From: an uncultured Muribaculaceae bacterium
Lineage (GTDB): Bacteria; Bacteroidota; Bacteroidia; Bacteroidales; Muribaculaceae
Length of the DNA: 42,086 bases
Assembly: GCA_944321905.1 (NCBI GenBank)
Contig: CALUNI010000007.1
Location: forward strand, 1 to 42,086
Reading direction: 5' to 3'
The translations under genes were made by a program, and so were the position numbers. The notes under the pieces are model-generated. The model saw only the letters and a list, made by a program, of their open reading frames with translations, was not told the DNA's origin and did no database searches. Below are positions 34,548 to 42,086 of the stretch, piece after piece (within the stretch, counting starts at the first letter, position 1; each line of letters starts with the position of its first letter).

Positions 34548-34580
34548 AATTCTTGTTTTTGTCGCAAGAATTCTTTTTAT
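34548..34580 (+). promoter_or_regulatory. Leader hairpin with T tract before the T9SS-protease cassette
   Basis: AATTCTTG (34548-34555) and CAAGAATT (34565-34572) pair over 8 bp with a 9-nt loop, followed by CTTTTTATTT. It looks like a small terminator or attenuator located right after the predicted promoter, ahead of any gene. Confidence 0.4.
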
Positions 34581-34704
34581 TTGTATCAATTTTATATGAG
34601 TCGCACCTTGCATTTACCGGTTTCTACCCGACTCCTCTATTTGCAACCCTTGTTTAATTCAATTCTTAAGTCAGTCCTTATCATTTACCCAAAAGTCACA
34701 AGCC

Positions 34705-36315
34705 ATGAGCCTGAAAATTCCAATCATCATTGCCACCGTCCTATGCTGCCACCCTTTGGCGCAGGCCGCATCGCAAGAGTCCCCGCAGGAACTCTTGACA
34801 TCGACAAACGTGCTGTCGCTGAAAAACGCGTATGAATCGACCGACGGCACGCTTAATTTCAGAAATTTCAGCGTCGAAGTCCTCGAAAGCGGCAACTACC
34901 ACGCCGCATTTTGGCTGCAACCGGCACTGTATGCCGACGGCAGCTACACCACATTCGAGATTTACGTCAACGGAACCCATGCAGGGGCGATAACGCCGAC
35001 CAACGGCAACTGGCAGTCGGCAGCCATCGACGACTCGCCAAGCATCACCCTAAGCAGTGGCACAAACGTGATTTCAGTAGCCACCCCGTCACCCGAAGTC
35101 CCGGCGGTTGAGTCTGTCCGCCTGGCTCGGAACGGCAACGCCGTGGCATTCTCATCGACCGCCTACGACACTTTCATGCAGGAAGCCAAAAATCCCAACC
35201 GAGCCTCGACAATGAGCGAGACCGCGGCATCATCGCCCGAAACAACTGGCAATGCCACTGGTTATGTGACATTCGCCAATGTCCCATTAAAGTATTCCAC
35301 TTATAAATTCTTCACTTTCAACAAAGGAGACGACATTCATTTTCAATCTTCAAGCACCGTAGAGCATGTAATTGACGTGGCATATTGTGGTGTGTTTATC
35401 AAAAATACCATGTCAACAAACGACAATTCCACAACAGCAAATGGCCATTCCACTAACAACCCAAGCAATAATATTATTAGCAACAATATATTACTTCCCT
35501 CTACGGAAGAAATGCAAGGCTTGAATTGGAAATTCCCATCTGAAGTGTCCGCAGGCAATGCCAATCGACAAGTCGCAAAAGGCATAATCACAATACCGAA
35601 AACCGGCCTATATATGGTAAAAATGCGCAGTGCAAAAAATGGTTTACTAAGCATCGCCAACTTGGTAGTAAACAACAAATATTCATACGAATCCGCACCA
35701 ATATATTATTCAAGTGTAGATTATGAAATTCCTGCCGATGGCAATTATTACAGTGCAATTGCCATTTCGCCCGAAACAGCCACTAACCCGATGCTGTTTG
35801 TAGAAGGTGCCGATGCCGAAAGAATTGTCGGCTTCTACTATGACACACAATCTCCTTTCTTTGAAAGTTACAAACCTATTATAAAACGTAATGCATATAT
35901 TATCCAATCTTACTTGGTTAAAACCACAGGCCTACATGCCTGCAATTTCAGTTCTTCAAGCCCCGAGACATCATGTAACATTCTTATCAATCCGTTAAAC
36001 CCCACTATCGAGGCACAACAGCCGTTACGAACGATGGCCGCCGACGCTACCGGCATTGAACTGGCCGACAGCCGTGTGGCAGTTTCTCCCAATCCGGTCT
36101 CTCGCGAATTGTCGGTGACAATCTCATCGACCAATGAAATAAGCCGCATCGACGCATACGGCATCGCAGGCTCGCGTGTTACGTCAGTCCCAGCCTCGGG
36201 ACACAGCGTCACAATCCCGTTGGCCGACCTCGGCATACACGAGGCAGGCATGTATGTCCTCAACGTTACCACCTCGGGCGGAAAGGAATCCACCCACAAT
36301 ATTATCGTGAAATAA
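34705..36315 (+). CDS. T9SS-exported protein of unknown function (cassette gene 1)
   Basis: The 536-residue protein has a signal peptide (MSLKIPIIIATVLCCHPLAQA) and a clear type A T9SS sorting domain in the last 75 residues (VAVSPNPVSRELSVTISS to HNIIVK). Between them, residues of about 30-150 form a beta-sandwich resembling a carbohydrate-binding or adhesin domain (YHAAFWLQPALYADGSYTTF). The central part, about residues 190-410, is an Asn/Ser-rich region without recognised domains (VEHVIDVAYCGVFIKNTM, KTGLYMVKMRSAKNGLL). G+C drops sharply in the centre: 35461-35520 is about 35% and 35701-35760 about 30%, against about 55% in 35041-35100 and 60% in 36061-36120 (hand counts). It is followed 18 bp later by the subtilisin-like protease. 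I cannot assign a function; a surface adhesin or protease substrate is possible. Confidence 0.85.
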   Translation: MSLKIPIIIATVLCCHPLAQAASQESPQELLTSTNVLSLKNAYESTDGTLNFRNFSVEVLESGNYHAAFWLQPALYADGSYTTFEIYVNGTHAGAITPTNGNWQSAAIDDSPSITLSSGTNVISVATPSPEVPAVESVRLARNGNAVAFSSTAYDTFMQEAKNPNRASTMSETAASSPETTGNATGYVTFANVPLKYSTYKFFTFNKGDDIHFQSSSTVEHVIDVAYCGVFIKNTMSTNDNSTTANGHSTNNPSNNIISNNILLPSTEEMQGLNWKFPSEVSAGNANRQVAKGIITIPKTGLYMVKMRSAKNGLLSIANLVVNNKYSYESAPIYYSSVDYEIPADGNYYSAIAISPETATNPMLFVEGADAERIVGFYYDTQSPFFESYKPIIKRNAYIIQSYLVKTTGLHACNFSSSSPETSCNILINPLNPTIEAQQPLRTMAADATGIELADSRVAVSPNPVSRELSVTISSTNEISRIDAYGIAGSRVTSVPASGHSVTIPLADLGIHEAGMYVLNVTTSGGKESTHNIIVK

Positions 36316-36333
36316 CAAAAAAACAATATTGCT

Positions 36334-37869
36334 ATGAAAACAACCATTCTACTTTTCATCCTGGCACTCGTGGTGCCGCCCGCAATAGGGAGCGATGCCT
36401 ATTATTACTGCCGCGGGCAGAAAATCTGCCTCGTGGAATCGCCCAACAGGATGAGTGTGGCCGTGCCTGCATCACAGGCACAGTCGGCAATGTCGCGGTC
36501 GGGCATCCCGGGATACGGCGTAGCCCGAGAGTTGCAGGGTAAACGCTTTCACATGACCGTATATGAAGCAGCCGACAGCACACAGCCTACAACCATGCGT
36601 ATGGCTCTGAAAAAAGCCATGCCATCAAGCAGCGCCATACTGCTGCCCTGCTATAAAACCCTTGAGGATTACGACGTGGCTACAACTCCTTATATCAAGG
36701 TCAAACTTAAGAAGTCCGAAGATTTCCCATTGCTTAAACAAGAAGCCGACAAATACCACCTTGAAATCGTAGAGCAGGATGAATTCTCTCCTTTATGGTA
36801 TCTTTTGACAATAACTTCAAGCACCGGCTTGGCTTCATTAGAAGTCGCAAACAAATTGTATGAAACAGGATATTTCTCTGAATCCACGCCAGGATTCTCT
36901 TCTGAAAACGATGCCGACATCTCTTACGATCCCTTGAATGTAAACCAATGGGGACTTTACAATACTTTTTTCGAGGACATTGACATTTCAGTCAGCAAGG
37001 CATGGGGATATGCAACAGGTCGCGGGGTCAAGATAGCCATACTCGACACAGGTGTCAAAGCCAACCATATCGACCTCGCCGACAACATGGATCCTCTGAG
37101 CTACGACTCTGAAACTGGGACATCTCCTGCAAAGCTATATGAGCCACACGGCACGTGGTGTGCAGGCGTTGCCGCCGCAGTGAGAAACAACGGACATGGT
37201 ATCACGGGCGTAGCCCCAGATGCCACGATAGTTCCAATCAGCAACACCCTTAACTCCGTAGAAAGTCAAGACAACAGGGCAAAAGGCATCAAATGGGCGT
37301 ATAAGAATGGAGTTGACATTATTTCTTGTTCTTGGCACTGTTGGCCGATAAACCCGAACATAATCGAAGCTATTGAAGAAGCTTTCAAATATGGCCGTGA
37401 CGGCAAGGGCTGCATAATTGTCTTTTCCGTGGGAAACAGAGACCCTGCGGAAGAAGTGGTTTTCCCTGCCAATTGCAATGACACAATCCTTGCAGTCGGG
37501 GCTGTCGATTCTATCGGCTCATGGGAACAATACTCCTGTATCGGCAACAAATTGGATGTCGTGGCACCGGGATCATACATATTGACCACCGACACGTGCG
37601 GCAACAACTCTTACAGCTACCAAAGCGGGACTTCACTTGCCTGCCCTCATGTGGCGGGAATTGCGGCCTTGATTCTTGAACGAAATCCATATCTCACCGT
37701 TACGCAAGTCAACGACATAATTGAAAAAAGCACTGTAAAGGTGGGCGACATGCCCTATAACGAGAACCGCAAAAACGGCTCTTGGAATTCGCACTACGGC
37801 TACGGCATGGTGAACGCATACAAAGCCGTTATGAACACACCTCGTCCAAACATACTCATAAAACCATAA
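36334..37869 (+). CDS. S8 family (subtilisin-like) serine protease (cassette gene 2)
   Basis: The 511-residue protein has a signal peptide (ILLFILALVVPPAIGS) and an unrecognised N-terminal region of about 200 residues, possibly a propeptide. Part of that region (YIKVKLKKSEDFPLLKQEAD, LTITSSTGLASLEVANKLYE) resembles a subtilisin inhibitor-like prodomain. The S8 catalytic domain carries D238 (VKIAILDTGVKANHIDL), H272 (EPHGTWCAGVAA), the oxyanion-hole N368 (VFSVGNRD) and S434 (QSGTSLACPHVAGIAALI), so the triad is intact. The protein ends shortly after the catalytic domain and, unlike its two neighbours, has no T9SS sorting domain. It may therefore stay in the periplasm or leave by another route. 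It begins 18 bp after gene 1 and ends 4 bp before gene 3, so the three are one operon. Confidence 0.94.
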   Translation: MKTTILLFILALVVPPAIGSDAYYYCRGQKICLVESPNRMSVAVPASQAQSAMSRSGIPGYGVARELQGKRFHMTVYEAADSTQPTTMRMALKKAMPSSSAILLPCYKTLEDYDVATTPYIKVKLKKSEDFPLLKQEADKYHLEIVEQDEFSPLWYLLTITSSTGLASLEVANKLYETGYFSESTPGFSSENDADISYDPLNVNQWGLYNTFFEDIDISVSKAWGYATGRGVKIAILDTGVKANHIDLADNMDPLSYDSETGTSPAKLYEPHGTWCAGVAAAVRNNGHGITGVAPDATIVPISNTLNSVESQDNRAKGIKWAYKNGVDIISCSWHCWPINPNIIEAIEEAFKYGRDGKGCIIVFSVGNRDPAEEVVFPANCNDTILAVGAVDSIGSWEQYSCIGNKLDVVAPGSYILTTDTCGNNSYSYQSGTSLACPHVAGIAALILERNPYLTVTQVNDIIEKSTVKVGDMPYNENRKNGSWNSHYGYGMVNAYKAVMNTPRPNILIKP

Positions 37870-37873
37870 CACT

Positions 37874-39160
37874 ATGAAAGCAAAAATACTTATGGCAACA
37901 ATAACGCTGCTGCTATCTACTGGCGCAAGCCTTGCCGAGACATTGCCAACACCGTCATGCATGGTCGTGGATTGCATTCCTTTTTATTACCCAGTTAATC
38001 ATAATATTATTTTTCATTTTTCCTATCCACACCCTTTAGCAATTAAAGAAGATGCAAAAGCATACATCTATCACCAAGACGAAATTGTGGCTGCCTGTGG
38101 AATCCGCATAAACGACAATACATTCAGAACAAAATCTATATTTCTTGACTCGGATGTAGATATCCTGCCCAAAGGCCGGATGTACACCGTTCAAATACCC
38201 GAAGGGTGCATCTATGATGCAGATGACCCTACAATCTACAACGAAACCGTTTCATGTGGATTCTGCGTACCAAGCTACATCGCCGACATATGGAGTATGC
38301 CTCAAGAGGGTGCTAGCTTGGCAATGGAAACCAGATTGCAATTCAACGAACATATAGTCCTTCAGAACTCAAGAGTAGAAATATACCGCGACGGGGCATT
38401 TGTCAAGGAAATGCCTTTCAACAACAAGGGTGACAATGTTTTCGGCGATGTGGTTTTCGTCACCGACGGCATAGGCTTCGAGGATGGAGTGCCTTACACG
38501 CTTGTCATCCCTAAAGGATGCATATGGATTAGTGGCGGTGCCGACATGGCAAACCCAGAGATTGCCATCAACCTGACGGGAAGCATCGTGGATCCATATC
38601 CCAAGGTCGATTACGTGGACGTGGAAAAAATCTTCGACCCCGAGACCAACGTACTAAGTAAGGTGATTTTCTATTACGACCAACCGATAATGGTTGTGGA
38701 AAGTGGAAACAGTGTGCAACTGCTTGACGGCAATAACATTGTCGCACAAGCCGACATCGGATACAATTATAGCAACGAGCCTTATTCCTACTACGGCGAG
38801 GACGACAGCACTTGGATGCTCATAGCCGACTTCAGCCGGATTGCCGACCGGCTCGAACCGGGAAAGGACTACGACGCAGTACCGACCGACGGCGCGGTGT
38901 ATGCCGTCACCGACATCCACGGCGGCAGTTCGGTCAGTCCTGTGGCTTCCGAAAAAGAGGTACTGCTCGGCTGCTCCGGCGGCATCCTAACAGTCAAGAA
39001 CGCAGCACAGGGCAGCCAAATCACCGCATACACCGTTGACGGGCGCATGGCAGGCAGTACCGTCGCCGACGGCACGACCACAGCCACCCTGGCACTACCC
39101 GTCAAGGGCCTTTACATCGTCACCGTCGGACAACGCTCATACAAGGTTATGAACCGATAA
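37874..39160 (+). CDS. Exported Ig-like repeat protein with short T9SS-type tail (cassette gene 3)
   Basis: The 428-residue protein has a signal peptide (MKAKILMATITLLLSTGASLA) and three related domains of roughly 90 residues. The repeats share RLQFNEHIVL / IIFHFSYPHPL-like strands, an IYRDG or IYHQDE turn, and YTLVIPKGCI / YTVQIPEGCI endings, as in bacterial Ig-like (Big_5-type) domains. A C-terminal segment of about 60 residues (GILTVKNAAQGSQITAYTVDGRMAGS to the end RSYKVMNR) is a short T9SS type A-like sorting domain. The repeated C-x-I-x-D-x-D turns could bind metal, but this is not established. It follows the S8 gene at 4 bp and ends at a terminator. Its function is unknown. Confidence 0.82.
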   Translation: MKAKILMATITLLLSTGASLAETLPTPSCMVVDCIPFYYPVNHNIIFHFSYPHPLAIKEDAKAYIYHQDEIVAACGIRINDNTFRTKSIFLDSDVDILPKGRMYTVQIPEGCIYDADDPTIYNETVSCGFCVPSYIADIWSMPQEGASLAMETRLQFNEHIVLQNSRVEIYRDGAFVKEMPFNNKGDNVFGDVVFVTDGIGFEDGVPYTLVIPKGCIWISGGADMANPEIAINLTGSIVDPYPKVDYVDVEKIFDPETNVLSKVIFYYDQPIMVVESGNSVQLLDGNNIVAQADIGYNYSNEPYSYYGEDDSTWMLIADFSRIADRLEPGKDYDAVPTDGAVYAVTDIHGGSSVSPVASEKEVLLGCSGGILTVKNAAQGSQITAYTVDGRMAGSTVADGTTTATLALPVKGLYIVTVGQRSYKVMNR

Positions 39161-39180
39161 CACATCATGATATTTAAACG

Positions 39181-39216
39181 CAGTCCCGGGAAAGATAACT
39201 TACTTTTCCGGGACTG
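39181..39216 (+). terminator. Terminator of the T9SS-protease cassette
   Basis: CAGTCCCGGGAAA (39181-39193) pairs with TTTTCCGGGACTG (39204-39216) over 13 bp with one G-U wobble. The wobble would be a mismatch in the other strand's RNA, so it works on the plus strand. Its T tail is weak. Confidence 0.75.
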
Positions 39217-39283
39217 TCGCTGACTTACAATGCGGCAACGCTCAAAGCTACAGAGTCATTGCATTTTTTTAAATGATTATTTA

Positions 39284-39314
39284 TTGCCGATATGAGTTTT
39301 TTTTGCGAAATTTG
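39284..39314 (+). promoter_or_regulatory. Candidate promoter of pfp
   Basis: TTG (39284-39286), a 20-nt spacer and GAAATTTG (39307-39314) fit the spacing, but the -7 box starts GA instead of TA. Leader about 40 nt. Confidence 0.45.
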
Positions 39315-39361
39315 CAAAAAAGAACAACGAATTAATTATTACTTTTTTAACATAACAACTT

Positions 39362-41014
39362 ATGACAAAGAAGAGCGCATTGCAGAAGGCTCGTGCTGCC
39401 TATCAACCCAAATTGCCCTCAGCACTTTGGGGAGCAGTAAAAGCAGTGGAAGGCGAACCAACACAGTCGGTAGCCGACCAAAAGGAAATCAAGGCTTTGT
39501 TCCCCAACACATACGGGCTGCCGGAACTGACATTCGAGAAAGATCCCAAGCCGGCAAAGGTGACAGCCCCGTTCAATGTAGGTGTTATCTTGTCGGGCGG
39601 ACAAGCTCCCGGCGGACACAATGTAATAAGCGGTTTGTTTGACGGAATCAAGGCCGTTAATAAAGATTGCCGACTCTACGGCTTCTTGATGGGTCCCGGC
39701 GGACTTGTTGACCACCAGTATATCGAACTCACTTCGAGCATTATCGACGAGTATCGCAATACAGGTGGTTTTGACATTATAGGCTCGGGACGCACAAAGC
39801 TCGAAGAAGTGGAACAATTTGAAAAAGGCCTTGAAATCCTGCGCGAACTAAACATCAAGGCACTTGTAATCATTGGCGGAGACGACTCCAACACCAATGC
39901 CTGCGTGCTTGCCGAATACTATAAGGCTCACAATGCAGGCGTTCAAGTCATAGGTTGCCCAAAGACCATCGACGGAGACTTGAAGAACGACATGATTGAG
40001 ACTTCGTTTGGCTTTGACACTGCAACCAAGGTTTATTCGGAAGTCATCGGCAACATACAACGCGACTGCAACTCGGCCAAGAAATATTGGCACTTTATCA
40101 AGCTGATGGGCCGCTCGGCATCCCACATCGCCCTTGAATGCGCATTGCAGGTACAACCCAACTACTGCATCATCAGCGAGGAGGTTGAAGCCAAGAACCA
40201 GACCCTCGACGACATCGTAAACGGCATCGCCGCCGTGGTTGCAAAGCGCGCCGAGAACGGCGACAACTTCGGCACCGTCCTCATCCCCGAAGGATTAATC
40301 GAATTCATCCCGGCAATGAAGGCTCTCATAGCCGAACTTAACGACTTGCTTGCTCGCACTCCCGACTTCGCGTCGAAAAGCGAGGACGAACAGCGCGACT
40401 TTGTCGTTACTAACCTCAGTGCCGACAATGCCAAGATATTTGAAAGCCTTCCAAAAGGCGTCGCTCGCCAGCTGACACTCGACCGCGACCCTCACGGCAA
40501 CGTACAAGTTTCACTCATCGAAACCGAAAAGCTGCTTAGCGAAATGGTAGGCAAGAAATTGGCCGAAATGAAAGAAGCAGGCAAGTATGTGGGCAAATTT
40601 GCCGCACAACACCACTTCTTCGGATACGAAGGACGCTGCGCCGACCCGTCGAACTTCGATGCCGACTACTGCTATGCACTCGGCTACAACGCAGCCCAAC
40701 TCATCAACTGTGGCGCAACAGGTTACATGTCGTCGGTTCGCAACCTCACCAAGCCTTCGGTTCAATGGGTTGCAGGCGGCATACCAATCACCATGATGAT
40801 GAACATGGAACGCCGCAACGGCAAGATGAAACCGGTTATCCAAAAAGCCCTCGTTGACCTCAACGGCAAGCCTTTCCAGAAGTTTGCAGAGCAACGCGAC
40901 GAATGGGCTCTGAACACCTGCTACATGTATCCGGGTCCGATTCAATACTTCGGTCCGGCCGAGGTTTGCGACCAACCATCACGCACCCTCTACTACGAGC
41001 AAGGAGGCAAATAA
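39362..41014 (+). CDS. pfp: Pyrophosphate-dependent 6-phosphofructokinase (PFP)
   Basis: PFP interconverts fructose 6-phosphate and fructose 1,6-bisphosphate using pyrophosphate instead of ATP, and the step is reversible. The 550-residue protein is the long form related to plant PFP beta. The motif GGDDS (172-176) replaces the ATP-enzyme GGDGS, and the Asp (D175) blocks ATP binding. PKTIDGD (200-206) with K201 is the PPi-enzyme version of GTIDND and holds the catalytic Asp (D204). Other marks are [17 protein letters not shown] near the start and the [14 protein letters not shown] substrate-binding segment. Length is normal. It is a single-gene transcript with a terminator. Together with the class III fbp in this window it suggests flexible glycolytic and gluconeogenic flux. 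Confidence 0.97.
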   Translation: MTKKSALQKARAAYQPKLPSALWGAVKAVEGEPTQSVADQKEIKALFPNTYGLPELTFEKDPKPAKVTAPFNVGVILSGGQAPGGHNVISGLFDGIKAVNKDCRLYGFLMGPGGLVDHQYIELTSSIIDEYRNTGGFDIIGSGRTKLEEVEQFEKGLEILRELNIKALVIIGGDDSNTNACVLAEYYKAHNAGVQVIGCPKTIDGDLKNDMIETSFGFDTATKVYSEVIGNIQRDCNSAKKYWHFIKLMGRSASHIALECALQVQPNYCIISEEVEAKNQTLDDIVNGIAAVVAKRAENGDNFGTVLIPEGLIEFIPAMKALIAELNDLLARTPDFASKSEDEQRDFVVTNLSADNAKIFESLPKGVARQLTLDRDPHGNVQVSLIETEKLLSEMVGKKLAEMKEAGKYVGKFAAQHHFFGYEGRCADPSNFDADYCYALGYNAAQLINCGATGYMSSVRNLTKPSVQWVAGGIPITMMMNMERRNGKMKPVIQKALVDLNGKPFQKFAEQRDEWALNTCYMYPGPIQYFGPAEVCDQPSRTLYYEQGGK

Positions 41015-41105
41015 CAACAGAGCAAACCGCATATTCCCGTCATAAACAAGCACTGCCATGACGGCAAAATGCGACAAAGACACAACCTAAATCTCAGCTT
41101 GCAAG

Positions 41106-41150
41106 ACCGCGCCATCGGTTACAACGACGTAACCGCGTGGCGCGGTTTAT
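41106..41150 (+). terminator. Two-step hairpin terminator after pfp
   Basis: Outer arms ACCGCGCCA (41106-41114) and TGGCGCGGT (41138-41146) enclose inner arms GGTTAC (41117-41122) and GTAACC (41129-41134), followed by TTTATTC. The long stem lies about 90 nt after the stop codon. Confidence 0.8.
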
Positions 41151-41250
41151 TCATATGCGGCAAGAGGTTCGATGCCTCACACAAACAGGTAATCGAGAGT
41201 ATTATAATGCGGCAATTGCGAAAAAATATCATAAAAAAGCCGTTGCGATA

Positions 41251-41281
41251 TTGGCTGTTGGCGTTTTTTTGAGTAACTTCG
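41251..41281 (+). promoter_or_regulatory. Promoter of the NifU-like scaffold gene
   Basis: TTG (41251-41253), a 20-nt spacer and TAACTTCG (41274-41281) nearly match the consensus (C for the third T). The leader would be about 95 nt. Confidence 0.55.
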
Positions 41282-41382
41282 CAACAGCTATGATATCGTG
41301 GAATTTAAGCCACGAAACGTTGTTGATACTCTGACTACAGACAAGTTATTATAAACACTCACAGATTAAATAATTAACTATT

Positions 41383-42075
41383 ATGGTTTATTCACAGGAA
41401 GTACAACACATGTGCTGTGTAAAAAAGGGCGCTAACCACCCCTCTGCCCCCATACCGGAGGAAGGAAAATGGGTTAGGTCGAAAGAAATCAAGGACATCT
41501 CGGGACTTACCCACGGTATTGGTTGGTGCGCTCCGCAACAAGGAGCTTGCAAGCTCACGCTAAACATCAAGGAAGGCATAATCCAAGAAGCCTTGGTTGA
41601 AACCATCGGTTGCTCGGGCATGACCCACTCTGCCGCCATGGCATCGGAAATCCTTCCCGGCAAGACCGTGCTTGAAGCTCTCAACACCGACCTCGTGTGC
41701 GACGCCATCAACACCGCAATGCGTGAACTGTTCCTGCAAATCGCTTATGGCCGTTCACAATCTGCCTTCTCTGAAGGCGGCCTCGTAATAGGTGCTTCTC
41801 TCGAAGACCTTGGAAAGGGCTTGCGCAGCCAGGTAGGCACAATGTTCGGCACGCTGGCAAAGGGTCCGCGCTACCTCGAAATGGCCGAAGGCTATTGCAC
41901 TCGCATGGCTTTGGACGAAGACAACCAAGTCATCGGCTACGAATTCTTGCACCTTGGCAAGTTCACCGACGCTCTCAAGAATGGTGCTACTCCCGAAGAG
42001 GCACTTGAAAAAGCTAAAGGTCACTACGGACGTTTCGAAGAGGCCGCTAAATATATTGACCCACGTAAAGAATAA
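41383..42075 (+). CDS. Iron-sulfur cluster assembly scaffold-like protein (NifU-like)
   Basis: The 230-residue protein contains an IscU/NifU-like core: CKLTLNIKEGIIQEALVETIGCSGMTHSAAMASEIL, then LPGKTVLEALN, with Cys residues at GWCAPQQGAC, GCSG and DLVCDA that could hold a cluster. It has extra N- and C-terminal parts absent from plain IscU. I recall this long form in Bacteroidetes and Clostridia as the gene next to a GGGtGRT-type protein. The gene ends 11 bp before the window ends, and an AAGGAGG ribosome-binding site follows the stop (42077-42083), so a downstream partner gene very probably begins just outside. Its exact role, beyond an Fe-S scaffold or an Fe-S-linked oxidoreductase system, is not established. 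Confidence 0.85.
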   Translation: MVYSQEVQHMCCVKKGANHPSAPIPEEGKWVRSKEIKDISGLTHGIGWCAPQQGACKLTLNIKEGIIQEALVETIGCSGMTHSAAMASEILPGKTVLEALNTDLVCDAINTAMRELFLQIAYGRSQSAFSEGGLVIGASLEDLGKGLRSQVGTMFGTLAKGPRYLEMAEGYCTRMALDEDNQVIGYEFLHLGKFTDALKNGATPEEALEKAKGHYGRFEEAAKYIDPRKE

Positions 42076-42076
42076 G

Positions 42077-42083
42077 AAGGAGG
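42077..42083 (+). promoter_or_regulatory. Strong Shine-Dalgarno sequence at the window edge
   Basis: AAGGAGG follows the stop codon of the NifU-like gene. Consensus SD sequences are rare among the other genes here, so this one points to a closely coupled and well-translated next gene beyond the window. Confidence 0.7.
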
Positions 42084-42086
42084 AAA

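Larger units (their letters stand above)
41015..41382. other. Intergenic region between pfp and the NifU-like gene
   Basis: These 368 bases hold the pfp terminator (41106-41150) and the next promoter (41251-41281). No gene is supported; short open stretches here lack starts, coding signal or homology that I can recognise. Confidence 0.6.

Noticed and set aside
1-42086. CRISPR arrays, insertion sequences, integrases or prophage genes
   Set aside because: I looked for spaced repeats, transposase motifs and integrase catalytic motifs and saw none.

Overview
The window looks like chromosomal DNA of a Bacteroidales bacterium, possibly Muribaculaceae (family placement is inference). Several things point there. 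Many promoters fit the Bacteroidetes sigma-factor consensus (TTTG or TTG, then 19-20 nt, then TAnnTTTG). Most genes lack Shine-Dalgarno sequences. Two proteins carry clear C-terminal type IX secretion (T9SS) sorting domains and a third carries a shorter one. DUF2807, DUF4924 and DUF3316-type proteins occur, along with a class III fructose bisphosphatase, a PPi-dependent phosphofructokinase and a one-subunit glycyl-tRNA synthetase. Most of the region is ordinary core genome at roughly 45-55% G+C.

Layout. 1-2775: a DUF2807 lipoprotein converging on dnaK across a shared terminator. 3017-6995: an operon of a Crp/Fnr regulator, a DUF4924 protein, rfbD and prfC, ending in a strong terminator. 7096-10349 (minus): a decayed or slipping cassette of an ECF sigma factor, an unknown middle gene and an outer-membrane beta-barrel receptor, with three frame problems, one of them at a run of nine G. 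10695-16019 (minus): an OmpA-family protein with a possible long leader, an FHS-type sugar transporter and fbp. 16248-19284 (plus): a T9SS-exported GH13 amylase with a textbook promoter and an 11-bp tandem repeat upstream. 19312-21291 (minus): mnmD overlapping a U32 protein. 21447-22147 (plus): a lipoprotein-type nitroreductase. 22162-22304 (minus): tRNA-Ser(CGA) with its own promoter. 22370-28113 (minus): topoisomerase IV subunit A followed by three exported proteins (DUF3316, S41 protease, papain-like protein). 28453-30663 (plus): glyS and an FKBP-type lipoprotein. 30824-31478 (plus): an AT-rich orphan gene with a nuclease-like motif. 31531-34372 (minus): uvrA. 34512-39216 (plus): a three-gene secreted cassette in which a subtilisin-like protease lies between two T9SS-tagged proteins. 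39284-41150 (plus): pfp. 41251-end (plus): a NifU-like scaffold protein whose partner gene probably starts just past the window.

How it fits together. Starch breakdown at the surface (amylase), sugar uptake (MFS) and reversible F6P/FBP interconversion (fbp, PPi-pfp) make a loose carbohydrate theme, but they are separate transcription units. The best candidates for something undescribed are the protease-plus-two-T9SS-proteins cassette (34705-39160), whose first gene has an AT-rich core between GC-rich ends; the sigma/receptor cassette with its G9 tract; the papain-like exported protein in the topoisomerase operon; and the AT-rich orphan at 30870-31478.
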